From RYN-230 sp036497945 (GTDB lineage: Bacteria > Actinomycetota > Actinomycetes > Streptosporangiales > Streptosporangiaceae): 64,000 nucleotides of DNA. The number at the start of each line of letters is the position of its first letter. The stretch's first letter is position 1. Of this stretch, positions 1 through 8,829 are shown piece by piece. The DNA lies in contig DASXIN010000166.1 of NCBI GenBank assembly GCA_036497945.1, positions 1 to 64,000 of the forward strand. The letters run 5' to 3'. The position numbers were made by a program, and so were the translations under genes. Under the pieces are notes generated by a model. That model had not been told where the DNA came from, made no database searches, and saw only the letters and a program-made list of their open reading frames with translations.

Positions 1-1
1 C

Positions 2-82
2 ATCGGCGGCCGCATCCAGATCTCCGCCGTCTTCGGCGACGACCACTACGTCCTGCGCGGAACCGGCACCGAAGCCGCCTGA
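2..82 (+). CDS. 3' end of an unrecognised gene (cut by window edge)
   Basis: An open frame enters from the left edge and ends at a TGA at 80-82, giving only the last 26 residues, which finish in TGTEAA. The stretch has normal actinomycete codon use (third positions almost all G or C). Too little is present to name a family. It is read toward the convergent GH54 gene, and about 300 bases with no recognisable gene separate the two. Confidence 0.45.
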   Translation: MGGRIQISAVFGDDHYVLRGTGTEAA

Positions 83-385
83 ACGTCACGCACCGGTGCC
101 TATCCGCTCAGCCTAGGCGTCTCCCGTGCTGGTGCTGGCGCTGGCGATCCTCGTTCTAGACGGCGAGGTGAGCGCAACAACGCGCGTAGCTTCCTGATCA
201 GCGACCCGTTGGTGTGTCCTGGGACCGCCTACCAACGGCGCAGAGTTGGCCAATTTATGCTGACGTTTCTTGGGTGCTTCAACTCCTGGGGTACGTCCGA
301 CAGTGTCCGAGCTGGGTCGACTGCCCCCGGGCGTCGCCTCGGGCTAGGGCCAGTTGCTAGCGCTCGTCAGGTTGGCGGACTCGCG
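83..385. other. Intergenic stretch, nothing recognised
   Basis: About 300 bases between the left-edge gene end and the hairpin at 386-422. Open frames here are shadows of the minus-strand GH54 gene or have atypical codon use. No RNA gene or clear repeat was seen. Confidence 0.4.
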
Positions 386-422
386 CTTCTGGTGCCCGCT
401 GTCGGACAGCGGGCACCAGAAG
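386..422 (-). terminator. Perfect 18-bp hairpin after the GH54 gene
   Basis: The arms 386-403 and 405-422 are exact inverted repeats around a single central base, so a real RNA loop would open to three bases. It lies 20 bases past the TAG stop of the minus-strand gene ending at 443. There is no T-run, as in many actinobacterial intrinsic terminators. The position and perfection of the stem support termination of the GH54 transcript. Confidence 0.7.
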
Positions 423-442
423 TGGTTGTTAAGGCCGGAGCA

Positions 443-3400
443 CTACGGCACCGGAGCGAAGGGCGCGGCCACCACCCAGCTCGTGTCGTCCGCCCACGAG
501 GTGGCGGTGTCCCACGGGTTGGTTCCGGGCGGGCCGTTACTGGCGAGGTAGACGGTGAAGTTGAAGTGACGGATGAACCGGCCGGGGAAGTTCACCGACT
601 GGAAGGACGTGCCTTGCCCGCTGTTGCCGGGGCCCGGGCAGAAGGTCGCGTCCTGTGCGAACAGCACGCTGCCGTCGTTCGGTTGCAGGTGGAACTGGAA
701 GTTCTGGTGTCGCAGGTAGCTGCCGGGCCTGTTGACCGACTCGAACGAGACGCAGGCGGCGTTGGCCAGGCCAGGCGCTTCCACCCAGGTGGCGTCCTGC
801 TGGTCGGTGGCTGGGCTGCTTGTGGTGACCGGCGCGATGACCACGAGATCATCGGTGTCGTCGTGCTTGATGTAATCCGACGTGCAGCACGCCGTAGTGG
901 CCTGCAGCGAGACCCGGGGACCGGGATCCAGGGCGATGCCCTGGTTGGCCGCACCGGGCGTGGGATTGTTGGTCACCGAAAAATCAGCGCAGTTGCTGTC
1001 GGTATCGGTGCCGTCGGGGAGGCGGATGACGCTCCGGCCCGCGGCGCCACTCGCGATGGGGGCCGGCGCGAAGCAGCCGCTTTGCCCGGCTCCTGACATG
1101 CCTTGGTAACCCTCGGCGGCCCAGGGGTCGACGAGGGCTCCGTAGTTGAGGCTGTCGGCGACCTGGCCGAAGGCGTCCCGCAGCACGATGCTGCCGGCGC
1201 TGCTGGACAGGGCGGGACCGCCGAACCACTGGTCAGGTGCTGGCGCCCCCTGGTAGCCCGCGGTCGTGACGGCGGTGTCGGTTATCGGCGCGTTGATCGC
1301 ATGGCTGCGCCCGAGGGGCGCCTGGAGGGTGATGCTGGCGCCCAACGCCTGCACGGGCTCGTTGCTGGAGTGCGCGAAGCGTGTCGCCGGGCTGAAGGTC
1401 ACGCCGGTGCCCCGGTCGCTGAACGGAAGGTTGGCCGCGTGGCCAAACTGCAGCGGGGCGGCCAGGGTGAGCCCGGTGCCACCCGCTCCGGAAGTGCCGA
1501 CCGACGCGACGGTGACGGTCTCGGCATTCGCGCCGATGTCGAGCCGGATCGTGTCGCCGGCGGTGATGTTGCCGGTCGAGCTGACCTTGATGACGGCCGC
1601 GCCGGCCACCGCCCCAGCCACCAGCCGGGCCTGTACGCCCGGCTCGCCGACGGCGGTCACCGTGGCTACCTCCAGCCGGTGGCCGTATCCGATGGCCAGC
1701 TTCTGGCCCACCTTGAAGCCGGATGTGCTGGTGACGGGCACGTTGGTCGAACCAGCGGGAACCGTGATCGGACCGTCGGGCACCGGCTGCCACAGCGGCG
1801 TGCTGAAGTTCCCGGGGCTGATGATTGTTCCGTTGTGGCCGTTGCCCGAAGAATCCAGCGCGAGCTCACCGGAGTCCTCGTCGAACTTGTAGTCCGCGAC
1901 GTTGCCGGCACCGGGCTGCCCGCTGGCCAGCGTGGCGATGTCCGCGGCCGGCAGCGCGTGGTCGTAGATCTGGAAGTCGTCCACGGCGGCCGGCAGGTAC
2001 GGGTCGGCGACGAACTGCGAACGGCCGATCCAGTCCTGGCTGGTGTTGCCCAGATCGGCTGGCGTTATCGTCATGTTGGTGTTGGTCGCCACCGCCTGGC
2101 CGTTCACGTACAGCGTCCCGGTGTTACCGGACAGCGTCACCGCCACGTGCGACCAGGTGTTCACCGGGAGTGTGCCCGTGCCGCTGATCACATTGCCTTG
2201 CCCTGAGGGAAGGATGTCGGCGAACAGGAGCGGGCCGCCGCCGGCGCTGAGCGTCAGGAACATGTAGTTGCTGGTGCCGGAGCCGAAGTCGAACACCCGC
2301 GCCCAGGCCGGGTTGGCGGACGGGTTGACCCACGCTGAGATCGTGAAGTCGTGCAGCCCGCTGACGATGCCGTCCGGCAGGTCGACGTACTCGCCGTTTC
2401 CTGACAGCTGGACGGCGTTGCCGATCTTGCCCGGTACCCGCGGCCCGGTCGCACCAGAGTTGGTGATGTGGCTGATCGTGCGGGTCTCCGCGGCAGGGCC
2501 GGTCCCGATCTGGACCTGTTGGCCGGTAGCGAGGCCGGATGTGTTACGGAGGTAGATGGTGGTGTCGCCCGCGCTGGCCGGGGCCGCCAGCCCCGAGTTG
2601 GCGAGGCCGAGCAGGTAGAAGCCGTGGCCCGCGAGCTTCGTCCCGGCCGGGACGGTCACCGTCGAGAAGATGGGCTGCTGGGCCGGGTGCTCGGTCAGGG
2701 TCCAGTGCGACAGGTCGACGGTGCTGCCGCCGGCGTTGTAGATCTCGATGAACGAGTTGGTCGAGTTGGTGCTGGTGCCGGCGCGGAACTCGTTGATCTT
2801 GATCGGGCTGACGTTCCGTACCTTCTCGGCTGTTGTCGCGGATTGCCTCCCACCCTGTCCCGGGTCCGTCCACGAGCCGTTGCCGATCAGGTCGCCGTTG
2901 AAGGGCGCCGGTCCTGAGGTGACCTTGAAGGTCGCACTCACGCTCGCGCCGGGCGCGACCGAATCAAACGTCTTCGACGTGTCGGTGGTGCCTGGGACGA
3001 AGGAGGTCCACTGCTTGTCGGGTACGGAAATGCTCAGCTTGACGCCCGCCGCGGGCGACCCGGCGGTGTTCGTGAACGTCACGGTGCTGTCCTGCGAGGA
3101 CTGCGGCGCGAACGTCTGGAGCCCGGGCGGGGTGTCGGTCGCCGAGGCCGGCGTCAGGCTCAGCCGCTGCACGTCGTACTTGGCGGCCACGATGTTGGCC
3201 TGAACCTTCTGGTCGGTGGCGTCGGTCGGGTATCCGGCCGTCATCACGCCCTCATAGAAAGTGCCCTGCGAACCGTTGCTGTTGTCGCCGCCGTTGCCCA
3301 GGACGATGGCCCCCTGCTTGCGCATGGGGTCATAGCTGGAGTCAACGCGCGGCCCGTCGAACATGGTCGACAGGTCGCCCGTCTGCGCGTTGCCGCCCAG

Positions 3401-4291
3401 CGAGGCCCAGTGATGCGGTTCGCCCTTGGCCACGGCGGTCACGAAGGGCGAGGTGATGCTCGGCAGGTCGGCGCAGAGTTTGGAGGTGCTGCCCGGGTTG
3501 ACGCAACCCACCAGGTTGTTCTCCTGGTCGGTCATGATCCACGGGCCGGGAGGGTTGCCGTGATACCAGGCGGTGGCGTTGCCGAAATAGGAGGTTTCCA
3601 TGGTGCCGTTGCCATCGTCGCGGCTGTCGATCTCGGCGTTGCCGTAGTCGAAGCAGCAGCCGTCGTTGAAGTGATGGCCATCCAGCACCCAGTACATCCC
3701 CTCGGGCTGGTCGCCGACCGCGGTGCCGGTCGGGTCGTTGTCGCGCAGGCCCATGCCCGGCTCGATAAAGACGCCGTAAGCCTTGTGGCCGCTGATCGTG
3801 ACCGGCGCCATGTCAGCGACCGGGAGGTTGTTAAAGCCGCCCATAGCTGGGCCGCTGAATGCGCCACGGGGCGCCTGGGTGAGATCGTTGTGGTTGGGGG
3901 ACTGATCGTAGACCTTGGTGATGACGCAGGTCGTGTTGGCGCAGAACGCGTCCTGTGCGGCCGCATCGGCGTAGCCGCCCGCATCCGGGAACGGCAAAGC
4001 GTGCGGCTGGACGACGCCGATGTCCTTGACCGCGTTGTCCGATAGGCGCATGACCTGGTACAGCGGACCGTTATACGAGGCGTACAGGGCCCGCGTCGTG
4101 CTGTGCGCGGCTGCGCAGGGCGTGCCGCCTGCGGCGTAGATGTCACACGGGCCTTGCGGCCGGGGCGGGAGACCCTGCGCCGCGGGCGCCGGCGTGGCCG
4201 TAGCGAACATGACGCCAAGCGGCAAGAGGGCAATCGCCACAGCTGCGGCGAAGATCCGAATACGGGTGCGCCGGATGGGGGACCTTAACAT
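443..4291 (-). CDS. Secreted GH54 arabinofuranosidase-like protein with NEW3-like, LTD, LamG and AbfB (CBM42) domains
   Basis: A 1282-residue exported protein that probably removes alpha-L-arabinofuranosyl groups from plant polysaccharide. The start at 4291 is chosen because AGGAG lies 10 bases upstream and a signal peptide follows (basic start, hydrophobic residues 13-33, cleavage near PAPAA). Residues about 46-375 match the GH54 catalytic domain, including FDYGNAE (E220, candidate nucleophile) and GNGGDNS (D336, possible acid; this assignment is less sure). Residues about 385-500 look like a NEW3-type Ig-like domain. A lamin-tail (LTD) domain starts near 505 (INEF, FIEIYN), is interrupted by a LamG domain (about 600-770) and spacers, and resumes with the PTPGAAN ending near 1140. 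The C-terminal 150 residues form an AbfB arabinose-binding beta-trefoil. It is monocistronic, with a hairpin just after the stop. Confidence 0.88.
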   Translation of the reverse strand: MLRSPIRRTRIRIFAAAVAIALLPLGVMFATATPAPAAQGLPPRPQGPCDIYAAGGTPCAAAHSTTRALYASYNGPLYQVMRLSDNAVKDIGVVQPHALPFPDAGGYADAAAQDAFCANTTCVITKVYDQSPNHNDLTQAPRGAFSGPAMGGFNNLPVADMAPVTISGHKAYGVFIEPGMGLRDNDPTGTAVGDQPEGMYWVLDGHHFNDGCCFDYGNAEIDSRDDGNGTMETSYFGNATAWYHGNPPGPWIMTDQENNLVGCVNPGSTSKLCADLPSITSPFVTAVAKGEPHHWASLGGNAQTGDLSTMFDGPRVDSSYDPMRKQGAIVLGNGGDNSNGSQGTFYEGVMTAGYPTDATDQKVQANIVAAKYDVQRLSLTPASATDTPPGLQTFAPQSSQDSTVTFTNTAGSPAAGVKLSISVPDKQWTSFVPGTTDTSKTFDSVAPGASVSATFKVTSGPAPFNGDLIGNGSWTDPGQGGRQSATTAEKVRNVSPIKINEFRAGTSTNSTNSFIEIYNAGGSTVDLSHWTLTEHPAQQPIFSTVTVPAGTKLAGHGFYLLGLANSGLAAPASAGDTTIYLRNTSGLATGQQVQIGTGPAAETRTISHITNSGATGPRVPGKIGNAVQLSGNGEYVDLPDGIVSGLHDFTISAWVNPSANPAWARVFDFGSGTSNYMFLTLSAGGGPLLFADILPSGQGNVISGTGTLPVNTWSHVAVTLSGNTGTLYVNGQAVATNTNMTITPADLGNTSQDWIGRSQFVADPYLPAAVDDFQIYDHALPAADIATLASGQPGAGNVADYKFDEDSGELALDSSGNGHNGTIISPGNFSTPLWQPVPDGPITVPAGSTNVPVTSTSGFKVGQKLAIGYGHRLEVATVTAVGEPGVQARLVAGAVAGAAVIKVSSTGNITAGDTIRLDIGANAETVTVASVGTSGAGGTGLTLAAPLQFGHAANLPFSDRGTGVTFSPATRFAHSSNEPVQALGASITLQAPLGRSHAINAPITDTAVTTAGYQGAPAPDQWFGGPALSSSAGSIVLRDAFGQVADSLNYGALVDPWAAEGYQGMSGAGQSGCFAPAPIASGAAGRSVIRLPDGTDTDSNCADFSVTNNPTPGAANQGIALDPGPRVSLQATTACCTSDYIKHDDTDDLVVIAPVTTSSPATDQQDATWVEAPGLANAACVSFESVNRPGSYLRHQNFQFHLQPNDGSVLFAQDATFCPGPGNSGQGTSFQSVNFPGRFIRHFNFTVYLASNGPPGTNPWDTATSWADDTSWVVAAPFAPVP

Positions 4292-4970
4292 CGTCGATAA
4301 GCTCCTATCGTTCATCTGCTGGGCTGAGCCGAGCTTGGCCAAGCCAGAAAGCCAGCTGATAGCGCGACCATTTCGCGCAACGGATCTATGTCGCTGACCC
4401 GGCCCTGCGGCATGCCACACTGGGCAGTTCCGGCACGGCAGAAGCGGCCAATGAAAGTGGCCCGAGAATTCCTCGGCCGCAGCCGGCGCAAGCTGACGGC
4501 GGACTGCCGTAGCGCACACGGCGCAGATGCCCATGGATCGCGCGATGGCGCTCGCATCCAGCGCCTATCTGCAGGCCACGCTCGTGTCTGCCGGTCGCGC
4601 TGCTTCCTCGGTGTTGGCCGTCCAGGCCGGTCGGCCAAGATACATGCGTTCCGCGAGCCTACGCACCAGACCGGGATCGTTAGCGATATTGCCATTGGCG
4701 GCCCGCGCGCCCGCCCGCGCAGGCTCGGATTGTTAGCGCGCACACGACGAGCGTCGATCGGTTCAGCAATGTTGTCAAGTGGGTCAGCACAAATTTCTGG
4801 TCATTGCCAGGCAACGGCAGGCCTTCTTTATCGTTGCTCTGATGAAACTAAATTGGCCGCAACAGATCAGCGCCGAACGGTTGCGCTGGACTGTGCGGCA
4901 TGGAACGGTGCCGGTTCCCGTGTGGGGGCCGCCTAGCGGCCGCCCGTAAGCACTGTGACCTGGACGTTGG
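4292..4970. other. Intergenic region upstream of the GH54 gene
   Basis: Nearly 680 bases between the GH54 start and the tRNA-Pro gene. Frames that stay open here have codon use unlike genes and no ribosome site. The GH54 promoter must lie here, but I cannot point to a convincing -35/-10 pair. The stretch 4770-4850 is AT-richer than its surroundings. Confidence 0.4.
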
Positions 4971-5045
4971 TCGGGATGGCCGGATTCGAACCGGCGGCCT
5001 CCTGCTCCCAAAGCAGGCGCGCTAACCAAGCTGCGCCACATCCCG
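4971..5045 (-). tRNA. tRNA-Pro(TGG)
   Basis: A full cloverleaf is visible on the minus strand. The 7-bp acceptor stem pairs 5039-5045 with 4972-4978, and the discriminator is A. The anticodon loop TTTGGGA carries TGG, and the T-arm has GGTTCGAATCC. The CCA end is not encoded. Confidence 0.93.
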
Positions 5046-5196
5046 CAAGACCGACCGTAGCTTACCTGCCCGCGGCGTCTCCGGGGTGGCTACGACCGCG
5101 CCGGTTGCCGGTTGTTGACGTAGGGCCGGAGTGCGGGGCGACGGCAGGTGCCGGGCACTGGCGTTAAGTAATCGGCTACAGCAGCCGGTACCGCGG

Positions 5197-5310
5197 TCAG
5201 CTGACGATGATGGTGTACATGCTGCCGCTGTTGGCGGTGTCCGCGGCCGGGCCGAGACTGACCTGACCGGCCGGGAACTGTTTCTGGTGCACCTCGAACC
5301 TCCGGCTGCT
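5197..5310 (-). pseudogene. 3' remnant of a secreted-protein gene
   Basis: The last ~35 codons of a minus-strand frame read as a plausible beta-strand ending (RRFEVHQKQFPAG, SLGP, GSMYTIIVS, then stop). This resembles the C-terminal ends of actinobacterial secreted glycoside hydrolases. Upstream of about 5310 the frame turns into low-quality Arg/Pro-rich sequence, so the 5' part of the gene is gone. It lies back to back with another truncated 3' end on the plus strand. Confidence 0.35.
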
Positions 5311-5330
5311 GCCGCCTTCGGTGTCGGCCG

Positions 5331-5525
5331 GTGTCTGGCGTGGCGCTGTACCTGCCGTACCGAAACCGCGCCAGCGGCCAGAACTCGCTGCCGGTCTGCG
5401 TCTACGACGCCTCGGTGGCATTCCAGGCGGGCAAGCCGGTAACCCGGGTCGTGCTACCGGATATCAGCTCCGGGGTGGCATCCGGGACCCCGTCCCTGCA
5501 CATCTTCGCGGTCACCATCCAGTGA
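5331..5525 (+). pseudogene. 3' remnant of a secreted glycosidase-like gene
   Basis: Sixty-four codons from a GTG encode a typical C-terminal beta-sandwich tail: GVALYLPYRNR, then VVLPDIS, then GVASGTPSLHIFAVTIQ and the stop. The (A)SGTP..H(I/V)FA pattern is common at the ends of actinobacterial secreted carbohydrate-active proteins. No matching upstream domain is present in any frame, so this is a 5'-truncated fragment. A degenerate direct repeat built around GTGACGTGCCC follows at about 5522-5610. Confidence 0.4.
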
Positions 5526-5637
5526 CGTGCCCGGCCGGCGGAGCGGGAGTGACGTGCCCAGCCGACGGAGCCGGTACGCTACCCGTGACTGGCCCAGCCG
5601 ACGCGGGGGGGACTCCACCGCTGCTGGCTGGGTCGGT

Positions 5638-5711
5638 GCGGGCGTAGCTCAATGGTAGAGCCCCAGCCTTCCAAGCTGGTCATGAGGGTTCGATTCCCTT
5701 CGCCCGCTCCA
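5638..5711 (+). tRNA. tRNA-Gly(TCC), with encoded CCA
   Basis: The acceptor stem GCGGGCG (5638-5644) pairs exactly with 5701-5707. The anticodon loop CTTCCAA carries TCC, and the T-loop sequence GGTTCGA is intact. The discriminator is T at 5708, followed by an encoded CCA (5709-5711). Its 3' part is duplicated 3.2 kb downstream, which marks the gene as an integration target. Confidence 0.94.
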
Positions 5712-5712
5712 A
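5664..5712 (+). repeat. att-type direct repeat, left copy (3' end of tRNA-Gly)
   Basis: Forty-nine bases, from the anticodon stem to two bases past the CCA region, recur at 8830-8878 with one mismatch (T at 5690 versus C at 8856). The pair looks like the attachment-site duplication left when an element inserts into a tRNA 3' end. This copy keeps the tRNA functional. Confidence 0.85.
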
Positions 5713-5750
5713 CCAGTACCCGCAGGTCAGCGCCCATGTCACCTAGCTGA

Positions 5751-5951
5751 CTACAGACCATCAAGAGCCCTCCCCGCCTTCGTGCCCGATCGACCCTTGC
5801 TTGTGCCCTTCCGCCTGGCCGTGGCGAACACCTCTCCCATGGCCTCAGCGATCGCCTCGTCCCGGTCCCTGGTGGCGTGCTGGTAGATCAGCACGGCACG
5901 CGGGCTTGAGTGACCCATCCGCTCCATCACCTCACGCAAGCTCGCGCCCAT
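5751..5951 (-). pseudogene. C-terminal remnant of a tyrosine recombinase (integrase)
   Basis: Sixty-six codons carry the end of a phage-type integrase: GASLREVMERMGH, then SSPRAVLIYQHAT with the candidate catalytic Tyr, then DRDEAIAEAMG. Upstream of the ATG at 5951 the frame continues for about 23 codons but no longer resembles an integrase (no HxxR box), so the catalytic N-terminal two thirds are missing. It sits 40 bases from the tRNA-Gly repeat, the usual place for the integrase of a tRNA-borne element. Confidence 0.75.
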
Positions 5952-6085
5952 GGCCGCGGGCGGAGGCTGTACCCGCCGCTGCGCCTTCTGGCGGACCTCG
6001 ACCAGGTTGTGAGCTTTTTGTGAGGTTGTGGTCCAAGGGTGTGAGAACCGTCATGTGGCCCCCCGGGGGGCGGGGAGGGACGGCG

Positions 6086-8455
6086 ATGAAGAGATCCGCG
6101 TTGCTGTTGACGCCCGTGCTTCTGATCGGGGCTTTGGCGGCACCGGCCAGCGCTTCGGGATCTGGGTGGTCGGTCGTGCCGAGCCCGAACCCTCGCGCCG
6201 GGAACGGCGCGCTCGACGCGGTGTCCTGCCCCACGACTTCGGTATGTACGGCCGTTGGCCTGCATGTGAGGGCGTCTGGGCTGGGGGTGACGCTCGCCGA
6301 GCAGCGACGCGGCGGCAATTGGACCGTCCAGTCAACCCCGAACCCCCGCGGGGCTGCGGCCAGTGCCCTCAACGGTGTGTCCTGCCCGTCCGGGTCGGCG
6401 TGTACCGCAGTAGGGCAGTTCGCCGTCAAGTCGGGTGCGCAGCTGACCCTCGCCGAGCGGTGGAACGGCAGGAGCTGGCACATCCAGCGCACCCCCAACC
6501 CGGCCCGGTCACCATCGAGCAGGCTGTCCGCCGTGGCGTGCCCAGCAACTGACACCTGCACCGCCGTGGGTACCTCGAACTCAAAGCTCCTGGTGGAACA
6601 GTGGGGCGGCTCGAGGTGGCGTGTTCAGTCCGCTCCGGTACCGTCCGGGGCGCAGTTCAGCGAACTGAACGGGGTCACCTGCACGGCGACGGCTTCGTGC
6701 GTCGCGGTCGGCGACTACGTCAACAGGTCAGGCGCCGATGTGACCTTGGCCGAGCGGTGGAATGGCAGCCATTGGGCGATCCAGCCCACCCCCAACCCCT
6801 CCGGCGCGCGGTCCTTCGCTTTCCTATCCGGCGTCTCCTGTGTCGCTCCGGGCGCGTGTGAGGCCTCCGGCGCGTCGGACGCGGGCGCCATCGCCGAACG
6901 GTGGAACGGCACGCGCTGGAGCTTGCAGGCCGTCCCGGCTCCTACCGGGGGTCAGTTCGCTCAGTTGTTCGGCGTCTCCTGCGCGGTTTCCTCGTGTGAG
7001 GCGGTCGGTGGGTACGTCGACAGCTCCGGGGCGTTCGTGACGTTGGGCGAACGGTGGAACGGGGCGGCCTGGCACGCCGAGTCGACCCCCAACCCGGCCC
7101 GGGCGAGCACCAACTTCCTCGGCGGAGTGTCCTGCCCGTCATCGTCGGATTGCGCCGCGGTGGGCCAGGGCAACGGTGACGGGACCCCTATCACGCTGGG
7201 CGAGCGGTGGAACGGCACCCGCTGGAGCCTCGAGGCCGTGCCGAGCCCGGTCGGGGCCGCCGAAAACCAGCTGAACGGGATCGCCTGCCCGGCCACCGAC
7301 GCGTGCGTGGCGGTCGGCGCCGCGGGCCCGACCCGCGGCGTGGTGTCGACCGAGGCCCTCCGGTGGAACGGCCGGAGCTGGCACCTGCAGCAAATCCCCA
7401 CCCTCCCCGGAGCGGTCCTGAACGCGGTGGGCTGCGTTTCGGAAACCGACTGCGTCGCCGTCGGCGCGTCGAACGCGGGCACCCTCGCGGAGCGGTGGAA
7501 CGGCGAGGACTGGACGATACAGGCCACGCCCAACCCCCCCGGATCGCCGGGCAGCGGCTTCACCGGTGTGGCGTGCACGTCGGCTTCGTTCTGTGAGGCG
7601 GTCGGCGGGCGCCTCGATAGCGCGGGAAACCCGGTAGCCACCCTGGCCGAGCGGTGGAACGGCAAGAGCTGGGCCATCCAGCCCACCCCCAACCCGGCGC
7701 CGGGCAGCTTGTTCGGCGGCGTGACGTGCACGTCGGCTTCGTTCTGTGTGGCGGTCGGCGGAGGCCCGGCCGGGGTCAGGACACTGGCCGAGCGGTGGAA
7801 CGGCAGGAGCTGGGCCATCCAGCGCACCCCCAACCCGTCACAGGGCGGCGGCCTGGCCGCGGTGTCCTGCACGTCCACAGTCGCATGCACCGCGGTCGCG
7901 GACCTCGGCGCGGCCGAGCGGTGGAACGGGACGAAGTGGACCATCCAGCCCACGCCCAACCCCGGATCGCCAGGCAGCCTCTTCAACACCGTGGCGTGCA
8001 CGTCGGCCTCGTCCTGCACGGCGGTCGGCGCCCTGACCGACAGCTTCGGAAACGCGGTAGTCGGCACCCTGGCGGAGCGGTGGAACGGGGTGCAGTGGCA
8101 GATCCAGCCCACACCGGTTCTTCCCGGGCTTGGACTCGTCAACAACTTCTCGGCTGCCTGCCCCGCCCAATCGACCTGCATCGCGGCCGGAGGGTTCGAA
8201 AACGACGGTCCAGGCGCGAAGACACTGACCGAGGTGTGGCGGGGAGGGGCGTCCGCCGCTCAACCCGCACCGGGCGCCTTCTCGCCCCGCGCATATCGCG
8301 GCATTGCTGGCTGCATCCGCGCAGCCATGGGTGCAGGCTCCGCGATCGGGACTACCGCAAGCCGTATCGAATCGAAGATTAGAACCCCAATACCGCCACG
8401 ATCTCAGCCTGGGTCCGAGATTGAACGGATCACTTCCCTCTGCGGCGCGGCCTGA
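6086..8455 (+). CDS. Secreted 14-repeat protein (possible double beta-propeller)
   Basis: A 789-residue exported protein of unknown function. The start at 6086 has GGGGAGGGA 5 bases upstream and a clean signal peptide (MKRSALLLTPVLL, cleavage near ASASG). From residue 25 to about 720 it consists of 14 units of 40-60 residues. The unit pattern is W-[ST]-[IVL]-Q-x-TPNP, then G-V-[AS]-C-x(6-7)-C-x-AVG, then LAERWNG. The paired cysteines in most units suggest extracellular disulfides. Fourteen units would fit two seven-bladed propellers, but that is inference. The last ~65 residues break the pattern and may come from a late frameshift. It is the only intact gene inside the tRNA-Gly element. Confidence 0.78.
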   Translation: MKRSALLLTPVLLIGALAAPASASGSGWSVVPSPNPRAGNGALDAVSCPTTSVCTAVGLHVRASGLGVTLAEQRRGGNWTVQSTPNPRGAAASALNGVSCPSGSACTAVGQFAVKSGAQLTLAERWNGRSWHIQRTPNPARSPSSRLSAVACPATDTCTAVGTSNSKLLVEQWGGSRWRVQSAPVPSGAQFSELNGVTCTATASCVAVGDYVNRSGADVTLAERWNGSHWAIQPTPNPSGARSFAFLSGVSCVAPGACEASGASDAGAIAERWNGTRWSLQAVPAPTGGQFAQLFGVSCAVSSCEAVGGYVDSSGAFVTLGERWNGAAWHAESTPNPARASTNFLGGVSCPSSSDCAAVGQGNGDGTPITLGERWNGTRWSLEAVPSPVGAAENQLNGIACPATDACVAVGAAGPTRGVVSTEALRWNGRSWHLQQIPTLPGAVLNAVGCVSETDCVAVGASNAGTLAERWNGEDWTIQATPNPPGSPGSGFTGVACTSASFCEAVGGRLDSAGNPVATLAERWNGKSWAIQPTPNPAPGSLFGGVTCTSASFCVAVGGGPAGVRTLAERWNGRSWAIQRTPNPSQGGGLAAVSCTSTVACTAVADLGAAERWNGTKWTIQPTPNPGSPGSLFNTVACTSASSCTAVGALTDSFGNAVVGTLAERWNGVQWQIQPTPVLPGLGLVNNFSAACPAQSTCIAAGGFENDGPGAKTLTEVWRGGASAAQPAPGAFSPRAYRGIAGCIRAAMGAGSAIGTTASRIESKIRTPIPPRSQPGSEIERITSLCGAA

Positions 8456-8829
8456 TCGAGCAAGAGGTCCTGGCCAGTGCCGAGCTAGCTCCATGATGGG
8501 CTCGCTAGCTGGGGGCGCTGTCCCCGCACCCCCGGCCCTCCCTCGGAGATGGGGGATGCGAACGGGGCCATCTCCTCGCCCGGGCAGACAGAGCCCTACC
8601 CCAGAACCTCCGGCGGCGGCAAGGGCTCACTTTGATGGGCCCTCTGGGCAAACCCTTGCCACCCGGAGAACCGGGGTAGCCCCAGGAGGTGCCCGACCGA
8701 GGAGCTGACCTAACGCCGTGCCCGCTGCGTGCCCGATCGGACGGCAAGGAGGCGGGCAATGACGGTCACTCACGCGACGAACACCATAACGGCGGCCTGC
8801 GAGGACGCTGGTCTCACGGGGTCCAGTCG
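8456..8829. other. Gene-free end of the tRNA-Gly element
   Basis: About 370 bases after the repeat-protein stop without a credible gene. Open frames here are short, Arg/Pro-rich and lack ribosome sites. The stretch is probably decayed element DNA. Confidence 0.4.

Noticed and set aside
209..1096. Plus-strand frame of 295 codons
   Set aside because: It lies antisense to the well-supported GH54/AbfB gene and has the composition of a shadow frame.
4292..4534. Upstream extension of the GH54 protein to 4534
   Set aside because: It would bury the signal peptide inside the protein, whereas AGGAG and the signal sequence point to 4291.
5801..6085. Upstream extension of the repeat protein to 5801
   Set aside because: It runs through the integrase remnant on the other strand and lacks a ribosome site; the signal peptide begins at 6086.
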